Part shown: positions 11,662 to 25,371 of the stretch, piece after piece | How the letters are laid out: the number at the start of each line of letters is the position of its first letter | Numbering within the stretch: position 1 is the first letter of the stretch | Assembly (NCBI RefSeq): GCF_021018805.1 | Contig: NC_086283.1 | Location: 61,334,182 to 61,398,181, forward strand | Direction of reading: 5' to 3' | Origin: Prinia subflava | Taxonomy: Eukaryota; Chordata; Aves; Passeriformes; Cisticolidae | DNA length: 64,000 bases | The notes under the pieces: generated by a model | What the model saw: only the letters and a program-made list of their open reading frames with translations | Databases searched by the model: none | What the model was told of the DNA's origin: nothing | Position numbers and translations under genes: made by a program

Positions 11662-13444
11662 TTGAACTTTATGAACTTGAACTTGAGGTTTATGAATTTG
11701 AGCTTTACCTTTATGAACTAGAAGTTTATGAATTTGAGCTTTAATTTACCTTTAAGTCTCTTGTTCTGTAAGCAATATCCTATTACTAAAAATGAAACCA
11801 CATGAAATGATATCTTATGTGGAAGGTAACTTCTTATGTCTTTGTGTGTTTTAAAAAGACCAAACCCCTTCTTGCTGGTAATGTATTAATAGGTTATTAT
11901 GTACATATTAATATGTATTAATGTATTCATATAGTAGTTGTATAGTACATAATTGTAGTCATATTATTGATCATCTTGTGTGTGCTCCATAGGTAGTTCG
12001 AAGCCATCTGAAGGATTTAGTGCTGGTTCATATACTTTTTTGTCTAACAGAGGTTGGAGCAGATAGTCTGTGTCTATACTATTTTACCATACAGTTTCCT
12101 ATGAGAGAAATCAAATATTTTCTTTTTCTTCCATGTCATTTTTTTTCAAAGAGAAAGCTATCCTTGGAAAAGGGTGCCAGGAGTATATATTCTCTTCTAT
12201 TTTACAGTGCCAAATGGCTTTAAAAAGAATCATAGTGAATTTTAAAATTTTATTATTTTCTCATAATTCTTTACATTTGACTTTCTTTTCTGCTGGTGTG
12301 TGTCTTAAGATGGTATTTCCAGTCATCTATCCAAAAGGACACCTCTAGTAAAGCACCCACACCCAAGCAGGTGTTTTCTATATAAGGAAAGAGTCTCACC
12401 ATAGAACCTACAAGGAAGCCAAACTAGAAAATTCTGTGCCCTTTTCATCAGAATTGGCTTGGTGCCAGTATAGGATCACTGGTTGGATCTCTAAGATGTT
12501 TCTCAAAACCGGTAGCTGTTTTGTTGTCTGCCAATAGGACACTCCTAGGTCATTCAGTACTTAAGATGAGCACAAAAGTGCTCTCAGCTGTTTTAAGGTG
12601 TTGTAGCAGGGTGTCAGGCCTGTCTGACACCTATGCTTGGCTTCCTTTGTTGTATGATGTTTATTATTTTACTATTATTAAAAACGTTTGCTTTTACAAA
12701 ACACCTCTGAAGAACTACCTCACTATTATTTTAAGCCATTCTGAAAAGTGCTGGACACTCTCAGAGACTTGATAAATCTTCACATGTCTCATTCTGCTCA
12801 GGACATGTGCCAAGATTTTATCAGACAGAGGCATCTTTTCACAGAGTGACAACAACTCAACAGTGTATATTTACAAATAGCTTGATTTTTCCTCTTCTTT
12901 TGGCTTTACTTTACACCTAAGGACCTTAAGTTCCATGTGTCATTTTCTGGCCAGACCTTTGGCACAGTAGGAATCGTCAGCATGAATTCATATCAATTTT
13001 TATTTTGCCTGTCTTGTAAATGTTATTTCACTTCAAAGCTTTGGCATGGTAAAGTTGGTCTGTTCCTCAGGACTTCAAGAATAATTTGAAATTTTACTGT
13101 AAGGGAGATAAAAAAGAATCCTTCTTCCTAGTTGTGATACATGGCCATATATTACTACAGAATAGTAATAATAACAGGAATGATAGTAATCTATCTTATT
13201 GTGGCAAGATTGATCCCTTTTTCTTCTTAGTGTTTCTAAGGTCTCTTGTTGGGAAAGCTTTCTAAAAAATTCAGGTGTATTTTTATCAGACAGATTCCTA
13301 TAATCTCTTACCTTTCTAAGTCCTGTGAGGTACACCAGCTCAGTTATGTGGCATGACTTCTTTCTATAAAAACCATGCTGACCCATAAATGCATCATATT
13401 TATGCATGCCTATTATTTACATATGTTCTGCAGTGACTTAAGAA
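11662..13444. other. AT-rich DNA, no gene seen
   Basis: Holds TTTATGAA-type short repeats to about 11745, a TA-rich stretch at about 11880-11950, and an 8-bp perfect hairpin (GGTGTCAG/CTGACACC) at 12610-12631. No gene is recognised. The 110-residue minus-strand frame at 13075-13407 has no feature I recognise. Confidence 0.55.
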
Positions 13445-13965
13445 TATCAAAGAATGTTTCCTGTTGGACTATCCAGGAGCCACTCTGTAAGGCAAACCTG
13501 CATCACCTGAGCTGGAACTGAAACCCCTTTTCAGTTGCACCCCGAACTCTCACACAGTCAGACCAGGATTTCTTACCAGCTCAACCCCAGGTTTCCCATA
13601 TCAGTCTCAGTTGTCTGGATCCTTCAGATAATTCAGTCATGGTGCAAAAACAAAATAAAAGCTCAAGCTGGTGTCTCCAAGGGACCCTGTGCAAAGCAAA
13701 CCCTAGCCTTTTACACCGTCACAGTCTAAGTGTGTAGGAGTCTGGGATTTCCAGCAGAGTCGTTGTGTCCTGCCCTCAGTGTCTGCTCACCTGGCTGGAC
13801 CACAGGGCCCTGTGCTTTCGTGGTGCAAGGTGTTTGCTCCAGTGCTTGGCCTCTTGCTTGGGCTCCCGTGATCCAGACCTTTGGATTCTGCATCTCTCAC
13901 TGCAGCTGCACACTGAGCTACCCGCACTACATGTTTTCCTCAACAAAAGGTTGGGATAACTTTTC
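13445..13965. mobile_element. Unclassified LTR-like block
   Basis: A GC-richer block of about 500 bp in AT-rich surroundings, with an AATAAA at 13653-13658 in a 'caaaataaaagctcaagctgg' context as found near LTR polyadenylation sites. Several short frames are open by chance. No TSD or clear termini were found. It could be an LTR fragment of unknown family or a decayed non-LTR repeat. Confidence 0.3.
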
Positions 13966-14460
13966 AGCATTAATAAACCACTGAGTTTAAAATTAAATGT
14001 TTAATTTCCTGTAATGTCTTTATCTTCACTTAGATCAAAATTTCCAGCCATTACAAAGGGGAAGTACCAATTTCTGCTTGAGAAGATCAGTTTTCTAAAG
14101 TTTAAAAGCAGGATCTGGGAATAACTAGTATACTACCAATATTAATGTAGTAGGTTAACATTAGAGTCTTCTTCTTTGTCTGAGAAGAAACCAAAGAGGA
14201 AATATTTAGCTTTTGAGTACAATATTCCTTCAGCATGTAAGGAAAAACTTTTTCTGTCTTTCTAGATAAGTTTAATATACTAAACCAGTTTAAACATTCA
14301 GGTGTTTGCAGTCAGTTTTAAAGAACTATCTTCAGTTAAGAAGCTAAAAATTAGTAGGTTTTGTATAGATTCCCTAAATAAGAAGCTGAATAATAACCTG
14401 TAAACTCAGTTTTTCCACTATAGTCGACTGCCAGAAAATCAAATCTGCTTTGGAAAGAGC

Positions 14461-14508
14461 CTGAATTTCTTCATTCATGGCTGAATTTGGCCATGAATGA
14501 AGAATCAG
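14461..14508. other. Strong inverted repeat (hairpin)
   Basis: A perfect 15-bp stem, TTCTTCATTCATGGC at 14467-14481 against its complement at 14490-14504, with an 8-base loop. Outside it, CTGA at 14461-14464 can pair with TCAG at 14505-14508 after a 2-base bulge. It could be a structured transcript or a small inverted duplication. Function is unknown. Confidence 0.8.
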
Positions 14509-17500
14509 AAAGTGCTTGTGACCTAGTTGTAACCTCCAAGAAATTTGCTTTGCACTTGGCTGCTTCTGTGAATGTTAAATATTCATGCCCAGATTCATTC
14601 GTTACAGAAATGCTCACTCATATCATTAAGTCCTATAATGAATTGCTTCCCCTGTTGAAAGAAGTGATTAAAATTTGTATCTCATCCAATCTTATATTGT
14701 TTTCCCTCTTCTCCACTTCCATACCTAATTTTGTTTACTGAGGTGTTTATTTTTTGTGTTGTTTTTATTTTTATTTTTTTTTAAATAACTGTAGGGGTGA
14801 TATTTTACAGAATTAATTTCAACCTGCACCATATAGTTATAGACACCTTACACTATACCTGTTAGGCCTTCTGAAATAAAATGGCTATGTAATAGATTAC
14901 AGACAGTATGTGAAAATCTGCCTTTTCAAATGAAAATGAGCAATAGTTTCCAAATATCCTTCATACAATTAACTATCTTGCAGTCTCTCTTGTCACAATT
15001 TATTTCTAAACTTAGAGCTTGCACTTTCTTCTGATGAGACCCCTTTTGTGTCCCCAGTGTTCATTAATTCCTCTGCATTCTCAGAAAAGGAAAGAAACCA
15101 CTATTTCAAGCTTTTGGTACAGTGGCATGATATTGCAGCAGGAAATAGAGGAGAAAGTAGAAGGAATAGAAGTCCAGACTCAGGTGGACTATCGCTTTTT
15201 CCTCCATTCCTCCACCAGACCAAGGTGCCAAGTCTCCAACCTTACCATTTTTACATTATGTGAAAAATTTTGTCACAACTAGTGCCACCTCAGTGATTTC
15301 AGTATGGTTTCTGATTTTCTGCTACTGACTTACGAAGTTACAAGGCTGTAATGTTATTTGTAGTCATCCTCCAAGATTTACATTATACATGGCACTGCAG
15401 GGCTTTTAGGTGAAGTTCATGGCTTTCCTATTTTTTTTGTCCTATCACTAATTTCTATGATCTGAAAAAGTAAGTGTTGCAGATAACACATTGTGGGCAA
15501 GCAACTACTATAAAATGCACAATTCAAAGACTGAAATGTACAATGAGCTACAAGTATAATTTTGACTGTGTACATGGAATGATTCTACAAGCATTTGCCA
15601 AACTTCTGTATTGGTTTACTCTGCAAAATCAGCACTCATAGGAAATTCAATAATAAGCCTGAAGATTAAGCTCTTTGACAGACTTTTTTTGTCCTCTCCT
15701 TTCCCTAGTATCACCTGGAATTCATTGAAACTGTGTAAATTATCAGGAAAAAAGAATATTTTCACTGGAAAAATGTACTCCACTGAGTGGAAAACATAGG
15801 CCTTAAACCTGAATTGTGATGTTCTTTGTGAGCAGAGACCTATAGCAGCACTAAACTTCTTCCGCTGCAAGGACATTGTAAGGAGAAGTACTCAGCACTC
15901 ACATTGTCCTGTCAGATTCCCGGAGGACTGTCTAACACAAGGGATGATATGGTGTTAGGTTAACATATGAAGATCCCTCCTAAGTTTTTGTGCGTGCAGC
16001 TAATGATCTGACACGAACTGACTTGGACACCAAATTATGCTGCGTGTTCAAGGCCCTCAAACTTACTTCTTCCATGCTACTAATCAGGATTAGGAACCTC
16101 AGAGACAAAATAATACAGAAGAGGTTGGAAAACATTGTTTAGTTCTAGATTTAAAACAGAACAGGATTTTTATGAATATATTTATGTACAAATTATAAAT
16201 TCAATTATAAAGAATTTATGAAGAAATAATAAAAAGGACTTTTTTTTTCCTTTTAGATGTATCAGTTCACCAATGTCTAAAATCTTCTGTCCGTTTTTAC
16301 TTTAATGAAATTTGTCATTTCCTTATGATGCTGGAATCATTGAATGTGGGAAATAATTAATGAGCAGGAAAACTTTAAATACTACTTACCATTATTATCT
16401 TCCTTAGTGTGGCTTAGGAAGAAATTCCTACAGCTTTTATTGATGTAGTTAAGAGGCCATTTTCTGATCTTGTGCTCTCACCTTCTCGTATCCACTTTCC
16501 TTCATTTTACCTGTATGCAGAAAATAAAATGAAGGTATTTCTACATGACTCTAGGTGAAATCCAAGGCCTTATTGAATATTGTTTTTTCAAATGACATAT
16601 GGCAAGGCTCTAAATTCCTAATAACCTAGGAGGAAACTGTGCTTTATGATTTATTAATTTTGAATATTTAAAGTTTATGTATAATTATAATTAAAATTTT
16701 TCAAGGAGTAAATTATTCTACTTATATTATTGCATTCATTAGACTGGGAATTAGTGCTGGAAATAGCTGCCATATTAACCAAAATTCTGTTTGCCAGAAT
16801 TTTATATTACTATATTAGTGACATTATTTAGGTTAATCTCTGTTTAATGTTAAATGAACCTAAATAATGGCCATGAAAGAAGATTTTGACTATTCTTTGC
16901 TAATAGATGTCTTCAAGGTGGTGAGAGTTTTCCTCATGGGACTTAACTGAGTAGGTATTTGAAACATAATCCATACTCTCCCAAAGCAAGTAAAAGAATT
17001 TATGAAAGTCAAGAATTACCTGGGTTCTGCAAAAGTCTGGTGATCTCCTTATGGCACACCTAATAACAACTTTTTGTTTATTCTTGCTCCTCCTCTAAAG
17101 TAATAAATGGCATTGATTTTCCTAAATATCAACTATTAGAGATGCAGTCTATGTGAGTGGAGTTTGGTTGTTTTTTTAGAATATTATTTTTTAGAATAAT
17201 AAAAGAATAATTCATAATGCACTGAATGCTTCTCTGCATGTACTGTGTTGCTGTTTTCATTTGGATGACAAAGACAATTTCATTATGAACAATTTATTCA
17301 CGAATTATTAAAGCAACAAAGCAGCCAGCCCTGGTTACACAATTGTGGGTATCAAATGCTATCAGTCCGATAAAAGTAATCTATTGAGAAATTATTTGCA
17401 CATAAAAGAGGAGTAGCTGCAATGCACTCTTTTCAATACACATATTAACTTTAAGCAAAGCTGGTTGGAGAGTGAGGACCCCAAATTTTCAGTTCAAATG

Positions 17501-18789
17501 GCAAACTTTGGATTTTGAAACAGGTAGCTGAATATAGAATTACGACAATGTACTGTATTGTTGCTCCATAGTGAGCTGGTGAAATCATTTTTGCCTGAAG
17601 AGTGAAGTAAACAGGGAGTTTGCATATACTGCTGGTTTAATTTTTTAATGAAAACTTTCAGCAGAATTAAAATATTGAAATCTCATGCCTTGCAGTTCTG
17701 CTGAGAATGAATGGTTTTATCTAAACTTAGTATCTCATAAAGGGTGCAATATTACTTTTAACCTGAAAATAACAAAATCTTGTAAAGTTAGAGTACCTTG
17801 AAAATAAAAAAATCTGTGTTTTGTTAAAAACAGCCAATTTGGTTAATATTAACAATACATAGTGTAAACACAAATATGAATATTAATGTAAACATAAAAA
17901 CAAGTATGGTTCTTTAAGATTACAAAAAAATAACTTCTTTTGTTTAAATACATACTGGAACATCACTTTGTTGTTTTGGGGTTTTTTTGGGGCAGGGTGA
18001 GGATGATGATGTTAGTATTTTCCTTGGGGTGGTGATGTTTTATTTCCCATTTTGTTTTCACTGTTTATACAGAAATCAAAGAGCATTAGCAAAGCACATG
18101 ACTTCAGGTAGAAAGTGGGAACCTCAAAGACATCTGTGGTTACTGTCAGCAACATTTCCATTAGCATATTTTTTTACATAAATTAATACCGACTAGGAAA
18201 TAAAATCTTTTTTCATTATCACAAAATTGACTTTCCTTTGCCACTTAAAAAGGTATGTGTCATGACCCCTGTCAGATAACTATGAAGAAAAAAATATTCT
18301 AAAATACATTAATTACTTCTGAAAAAGTAAAGACATTAGGTTTTCCATCCAGCATTTCCATTCTGTTATTTTTCTTACATTTCTATACAGAATGAGTTTT
18401 CTTCTCAAAATAAACTAACGTCAATATTGTATTTTTTTCAAGTTCAGTATACTAAAAGTGAAAAATAATACAAGATGGTTGGTTATGAGTGGGAAAGAGG
18501 TCAAAGATTTCTTCTCAATTATTTTAATTCCTAAAGTATTTATTGAAAAAAATATTATTTTTGAAGAATATTTGTACTTCTTCCAGGAAAAGAAAACCAA
18601 GAAATCTGCCTCTTAAAGCAATAGATGGCTATGAAATTTTAAAGTTTGAAGAGACAAGATTACTGCATACTTGCCACATTTGTAATTATTAAATAAAGAA
18701 GTTAATATACTGATACAGAGTTATCTGTATGTAGTCTTATGCAATAGTTTTGATTTTTTTTAAAGCAAGATAGCAGTTCATGATGGTGA

Positions 18790-19026
18790 AGCAAAGATAA
18801 AAGCAAAAAGAAAGACAAAAGCAAAGATAAAAGCAAAAACGAGTAAACTGTGAATTAAAAGAAAGCATAAAATGAAAAGAGTGGGAAAAAAGAAAACCAA
18901 ATAAAAGAAAACTTAAGAAAATTAAATGGAAAAGAAAGAAGAAGAGAATGAAAATAAAAATATAAAAAGAGTTAAAAAAGAAAAAGAAAAAGAGAAAAAA
19001 GAAAGAAAGGAAATGAGAAAGAAGTT
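18790..19026. repeat. A/G-rich low-complexity tract
   Basis: About 240 bases of almost only A and G on the plus strand. It includes an exact 19-base direct repeat, at 18791-18809 and 18821-18839, followed by AAAG/GAAA motifs. Confidence 0.85.
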
Positions 19027-20802
19027 TTAGATCAAGTTATCATGAATTTTTCCTACCCAGTTTTACAAAAAAAACCCTACAAAACTGAATTCATACTAAA
19101 TAATTATAAATAAATAGGAGCTTTACTATTTTCATGCTGCAGTGGACTAGAAGAATATGTAGCATTGAGTGGATCAAATGGCTGTTGCAACACAGGACAG
19201 GAAGTCTAAGAGCAGACTTGCTCCCATGAAATGTGCATATTATCACAAAGCTGAATTTCAAAAATAACAAAAACTCAGTTGCTGTTTTAATATATGATTC
19301 TTACTTGGAGTGATATTCCCATTTTCATGTGTGTGTTGAATCTGTTTTCTTTCTTTATAATTGAAATAATTAATTTTGTCTGAGGTCTTAGAATTAGCAC
19401 TATCCTGGGCAGGAGAAATAGATTTATTAGAAACATCATTAAGCTGATTAAAGTTGTAGGATTCACTGTCTTCCTAATCGAGTTATGTGCTACTGATCTG
19501 CCTTGTCTTTAAATGTTTCATTGCCTGAACAATCCCCAAAGGAAGATTTTATCTTTCTTTCAATGTAAAATAATTTAGTAGTAATAATAAGCTTTTAATG
19601 AGGGAAGAAGACTGATTTTTTTACATTCTTTCTCAATCTCTCACATGCCAGACTCGTGTAGCTTACTGAATTAGTCTACTCAACTAGGTGAGGAAACTTA
19701 GGTTTGAAAGATTGGTAGGAGTTTCAAAGGCTAAATTCATAATAGAGCTGAAACAGTGACACACATAAATATAACATTTAGATTCTCAGAAGAACCCAGT
19801 GAATGCTACACAACTATCAGTGCACAAAATACGCTGTCCAATACGCAGTATCATCCCTCTGTCTGCCTTAACGTGTTGTAGCAGACATGCACAGAACTGC
19901 ATAACCTCATCTGTACAGAATAGATTCACACCTGTTCCTGTCCACCTGTTGACTGACCAATTTGTGTGTGGGGTCTCATCTTGTAAAAGTGCAAACTGCA
20001 GCTTTCTACCAAGGTTTATTTATGAAAATCTTACTTGGTTTGCCTGAGAAACTGTCACTTACCTGCTCAAGAAACATCTCAAATGATCAACAGTGGGGTA
20101 TTTATCGTACAGTTTCATGATGTGGAGATTTGGACATTTTCTACAGATTTTGACTGCTCCTTCCCTGCCAGCAAAAGCTGCATGAGTTCCTCACTGGGAT
20201 GATGGCACCAAAGCTCAGCCAAATGTCTCCCTTCTGCATGTATTGTAAAAATAATTGTTCTAACTTGTCAATATTCTGCTTGAAATCTCTGTACGTACAA
20301 CAGACGAAGATCAAACAAATGTGTACCCACTTCTGTGATATATTCTCCACTTAGAATCTGCTGGCTTTGATCTTTTCTTAAACCTTTTCTCACAAAACAA
20401 GATAAGCTGCCACAAAATGAGCGTATTGCCAGCTAAATAATCTACTGTTAATCACTCAGCCTTTCTGTGGTTTTTTGTGTCTAACGTCCATTTCACTTCC
20501 AAACTATTGTTAACATATAATTTACAACATGTCTTGCCAACCATCAAGCCTCCTGGCAATTTCATATATTTTCTTGAATCAAGTAATTTTTAGAACACCC
20601 TATTTATCTTAAACTTGCTTGGTTTGTCAGCAAAATTGTTGTTAGTAAGTCTTTGTTAGACCACAGCATGGGAAGCACAGTGTGTTACAAACTCCTTGCA
20701 AGAGGTTTTTCTTACAAAAAGCACAGTTTATAACTATATAATTATATTTCCTGCTCTGTGTTACTTGCAGATTATTTAATCATAAAACCTCTGTTTAGTG
20801 TC

Positions 20803-20872
20803 TCTTTTTTTGTTTGGTTTGGTTGGGTTTTTTTTTTGGTTTTTGTTTTGTTTTGTTTTGTTTTTGTTTTTT

Positions 20873-20919
<47 letters not shown>

Positions 20920-20990
20920 GTTTTGGTTTTTTTGGGGGGTTTTTTTTGGTTTTTTTGTTTTTTGTTTTTTTGTTTTTGTTTTTGTTTCAC
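20803..20990. repeat. T/G-only tract with a 45-base T run
   Basis: Nearly 190 bases with almost no A or C on the plus strand. GTTTT and GTTTTT units flank an uninterrupted T run at 20874-20918, followed by G blocks of two to six. Long frames through it are homopolymer artefacts (poly-F or poly-K). Confidence 0.95.
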
Positions 20991-21892
20991 AGAACTCATC
21001 CACCTCTCATAGACTTTTTGCAATGAACACAATTTTAATTAATTGTTAAGTTGCAAAAATATCTTGGTATCAGAAATCCTACTCATGTAATTTCCAGATG
21101 GATTATTTTTTGAACTATAACAACTATCAGCGTATGTCAGCTACTCTTACAACACTGATTGTATTCCTTTCTTGTCCTGATTAGGATGGTTGGATGAAGC
21201 AGATCTCTGCCTAAAGATTATAAAACCCAAAATCACAACCAAAATCACAGAAAAACATGTTATTTACAAATGAACCTATATCCTTCTCTATTATTTTAAG
21301 ATTGGTTTTAAAGTGCAAAATCAAGAGATTAAGTGATTTTACTGCTGTCTTGAGAACTTATATCTAGCAGAAGTTTGAAGCAGTACTCTGTTCTTAATCT
21401 ATATAATACTTAGTAGTATCTATACAAACTTAGTATTCATATGTTCAGATTATTTCTAATGTCCTTCTAAAATTTTGCTCCAAAAGCCACCATATTATAG
21501 TATGGAAGATATAACAAAATTAAAGTCAATGAAGTATGTCTCTGGATTTTCCCTATTTTTTCAGTCAGAGGAAAACCATAAAGAAATCTCCAGTTTAGCA
21601 CATAGACATAATTTACATATCTCCAAATGGCTTCGCCATTAGGCCCAACATGCTAGACAAATTGCATAATTGAATCTAGAGGTTTGACACAAGTGATTCT
21701 TGTAAAAAAAAAATGTCATCTCTATATTTTACCTACATACATACAAAAAATCTTATTGAAGCTTGAGCATTTGTTTCATTCTTTTCCACAAAGCCCCCCT
21801 GCAGAAATGTAGCATCCAGGCCATACTTTTTAAGTGATGCACAAAACAGCATTTTACAATGAAACCATAAAATCTTTTTTGATACTCTTTTA

Positions 21893-21922
21893 ATTTGTAT
21901 TTGTATTTGTATTTGTATTTGA
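21893..21922. repeat. (TTTGTA)n short repeat
   Basis: About five consecutive TTTGTA units. Confidence 0.9.
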
Positions 21923-24900
21923 TAAATGTGTAATTAATAATTATTTATTATCGAGATATTGTTTCATATATTTATGTATAGATATTTATTCAATATTTTG
22001 ATAGTATTATAGAAGTTATAGGATATGACATTATAATTAATAGTTAATATAGTTAATATTTCACTCATCTCAACAATAAATTGCATTTTTCTCTATATGT
22101 CTACTACAATGTGTTAAGGAAAACACGTTCACTTCACTAATTTTATTAGCGAATTAACTTAAAGCATTCTTGCTTTGTTCTTCCTGGCAGAAAATCTGCC
22201 AGGATTTACTTGTATTTTTCTCAGAGCATTCAATCCAAATCAACAAACAGTGAAAAATTCTATGAATAACTGAATTGCCTGTACTCTGAAAAATGAATTC
22301 AGTAGTGTCCTTCCTTTTTTCTCACAAAACTACCCTATCATAATGACAATCATTTAACAAAACACAAAGCATCCAGGAGAGTTTATCAATTACATTTTCC
22401 TAAAACCAAACCAATCCAAAACAAAATGAGACAAACAAACAAAAAAAAAAGACCACCAAAAAACCCCACAACCCTTCTAGGCTTTCAAGTTATTTAGCCT
22501 CCAAAATACTTAATTAAAACTTGACAGCAGCACAGGTTTCTCAAAAATTCCAAGGTACAAACTAAATTCATAGACAGGTTACAGCATTTGCAATACAGTT
22601 GTTAGAGTGTTTGTAACATTAAACTTCTTCTTGAGGACATTTCTGAGTGAACTTGATATATAACAGGTGTCCATTTCTCCTGTTGTGCACTGTGCTTGTC
22701 AGAAACACACATTAAGCCTTTGCTTTGTGAGAGTTTGAAATACAAGTGCGTAAAACCACCTAATAGAGAGGGTTAACATTTGGGCTTTTTTCTTTATCCA
22801 TTCCCCAAATCAGAGGCATTTGAAACACCTCACTGGAAATTGATCATGGTGGGCAGCCAGTCACGTACCTTTAGATACTACTGCATTAGTGAAGGATGGG
22901 TAACTGTATTGGTAATGCATTGGATTAATTTTTAGGTACTCTGAGTAAAATTTACTTCCCTGCTTATTTCTATTCTCTCAGGGAAATAATTTAATCGCTA
23001 TCTCATTTTCCCTTCTGTAAAATAGCAATAATATTACTGCATGCAATTGAATGGAGGGATAGTTCACAGTTTTATGGGACACAGATATTTGTAGTGATTA
23101 GGTAGGAAGTGTTTCACATGTGTTTCAGGCTTAACTGTGCATACTTGGGAAAAAGGTATGTTATTTTTCTTATTTTTCCCATGTGGACATTGATCTCACA
23201 TGTGCTTTTGACATAAAATTAATTCCTGCTGATACACATTATCTCTCAGCTAATTTTTTAGAACTGTGTAGGATCGCATAACCGAGGGGAAAAAAAAAAA
23301 AAGATTCTGAGAGAAGGCTTTCCTCTTTTTATACTTCAGAAGCTGCAACAAAAAATATCTTTTCAATGCACAAATGGTTTCTGAGTTCATTATGCACTGT
23401 GAGAAAAAATAAAGTTTTAATCTGATCAGAAGTACTTCTCATACAGAATGAGACAGCAATTTTATAATCCAGGAAAATCAGAGAACTATTTAATCAAATG
23501 ACTCAGATTTTAAATTTTCACAGTAAGTGATAAAGAGCATATTCAAACTCTGTTTTCCTTCATCTACAGATTTATCCCAGCTCTCTACAAAGAGAAGTGC
23601 TATTATCTTCCATCTCTGTCATCCTGATACGGAAACAAACTGACACATGTAGCCTGTGAACTCTGAATTGAGAAAGACATCTGGATGTAACCGTGTCAGA
23701 GGAGTCAACCTATGTGGCCAGAAATTTAACTGGGAAAGAAATAACTCTCCTGTAATAGCACCAGTAGTGCACTGCTGTGGCTTGTATTTTCTCAAAAAAT
23801 ACTCACCAAAAACTTTGTGATTACAGCCCACTTATTTCCTTTCAGCAAAGACAGTGCACCTTTTTGCAGTTTTCCATGTTAGTGTGCGAAGACAAATAAG
23901 ACAAGTATCTTTATCTTACAGATCCTGCCCTCATTCCATTAGTAAATTATTCCATTACACAGCTACTAGTCTAGAATCCAACCCTTGAGGGCTTTAATAT
24001 CTCATTGGGCCAAAGTAATGGAATAGCTATTTCCTGAGGCTAAATGAAAAAGAAAACGGATATTTTGTGCTTTTCTTGAGTTCTGTGCCTTTCTGTTATT
24101 GCAGAGATTTTTTTGTTTTCTTTCCCTCTACAGAATAAATATAAATGTGTTTCTAAAAAGCAAAAGAAGTGCTGCTACCTCTTGAAATTGTTAAAAAAAA
24201 TAAAATTAGGAAATAGGAAAAGATCCTTACCTATTACAGCCTCTCTGTACTGTATCTGTATTTTTAGGTGATTTCTTATTTACTGAATAATCAGAACAAA
24301 TTACATTTAAGCATAGTTGTTTGTTTGGGGTTTTTTTTGTTTGATTGGGGTTTTTTTTGCGTGCAACTTTGTTTATTGTGGGGGTCGATTTCACAGACTA
24401 AAAACTTGTTAGTTCTTTAACATGTCTTCATTCTACTCCACCTGCAAATGATGATGTAGCTTTCATTCTGAAAGGATATAAGGCTTTTAGAGAAAGAGAT
24501 TGGTATTACCTCTGCATTAAGATTTTCTTTTAACCAGTTCTAACTACAGGACTGTTTAAATAGTAAGCTCTTAGTAAAAGTAGTATCTGACCTTTGATTA
24601 AAACACCTTTTAACTTTATCATAACACAAACTATTAAAGTGATATATTTATCCAAGTAGTATATTCAAGTGCTTAAACACTGATGAAACAAATTAATTGT
24701 AACAGATTATACAAGTGGTAGATATGAAATGGGTAACAGAAAAATCAAAATATATTAACTCTTCATCACAATCTCAAACTAGAAACTGGCAAGAGGGTTT
24801 CAAATTGATTTTATTTTTTACTTACTAAGTTCCCTCTGCATTTCTCTACATTATTAAAACACAAAGCTGATAGTCCGTTTCACCTAGGAGCTAAAAAGGC

Positions 24901-25366
24901 AACACATACATTTAAAGAATAGAATGAAGCAATGCATCCAAATAGCAGAATTAAATCATTTTTGGTGATGACAAGTTATGGAGACTGAGAATAGACATTA
25001 AGTTGTGTTCTCCAAACTTTTTTATTATCTATTAAAATGAAAATACACCACCTAATATTGCAAAGCCTGAATGATCTGCTGTGCTCCATATATACATGCA
25101 CATATGTCTGTTTTCATTCTTCCTAGAGAGGAATCCATTACACAGCTCAGTAAGTATTTCATGCTGTCTGTGTGAAATTCAGACTTTTCATTAGGTATTG
25201 CTAATAAGGGAAGAAGACCACAATATAGAAATAAAATATTTCTGTTCCTTTTATTTCGTAATCTTCCTCATATTACTGCCAGTATCATGCTAATCCCAAG
25301 GCACTTGTGGGTGCTGCAACTGTCACTGATTTCTCCAGCAATCACTTTGAAGTAGCATTGGTTTTG

Positions 25367-25371
25367 ATCAC
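25367..25371. repeat. 5-bp TSD (left) of LTR 25372-26739
   Basis: ATCAC immediately precedes the LTR and is repeated exactly at 26740-26744. Confidence 0.85.

Larger units (their letters stand above)
13966..25366. other. Long AT-rich stretch, no gene seen
   Basis: About 11.4 kb without a recognisable exon, RNA gene or LTR. Listed separately: a hairpin at 14461-14508, an A/G tract at 18790-19026, a T/G tract at 20803-20990 and a short hexanucleotide repeat at 21893-21922. Long unique AT-rich sequence of this kind may be intergenic or intronic and could include conserved noncoding elements that cannot be judged without alignment. Confidence 0.6.

Noticed and set aside
12610..12631. Short hairpin as a terminator or regulatory element
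   Set aside because: An 8-bp stem is expected by chance in a 64-kb eukaryotic window and has no supporting context.
20758..21049. ORFs of 70-86 residues around 20.8-21.0 kb
   Set aside because: Poly-F and poly-K products of the T run.
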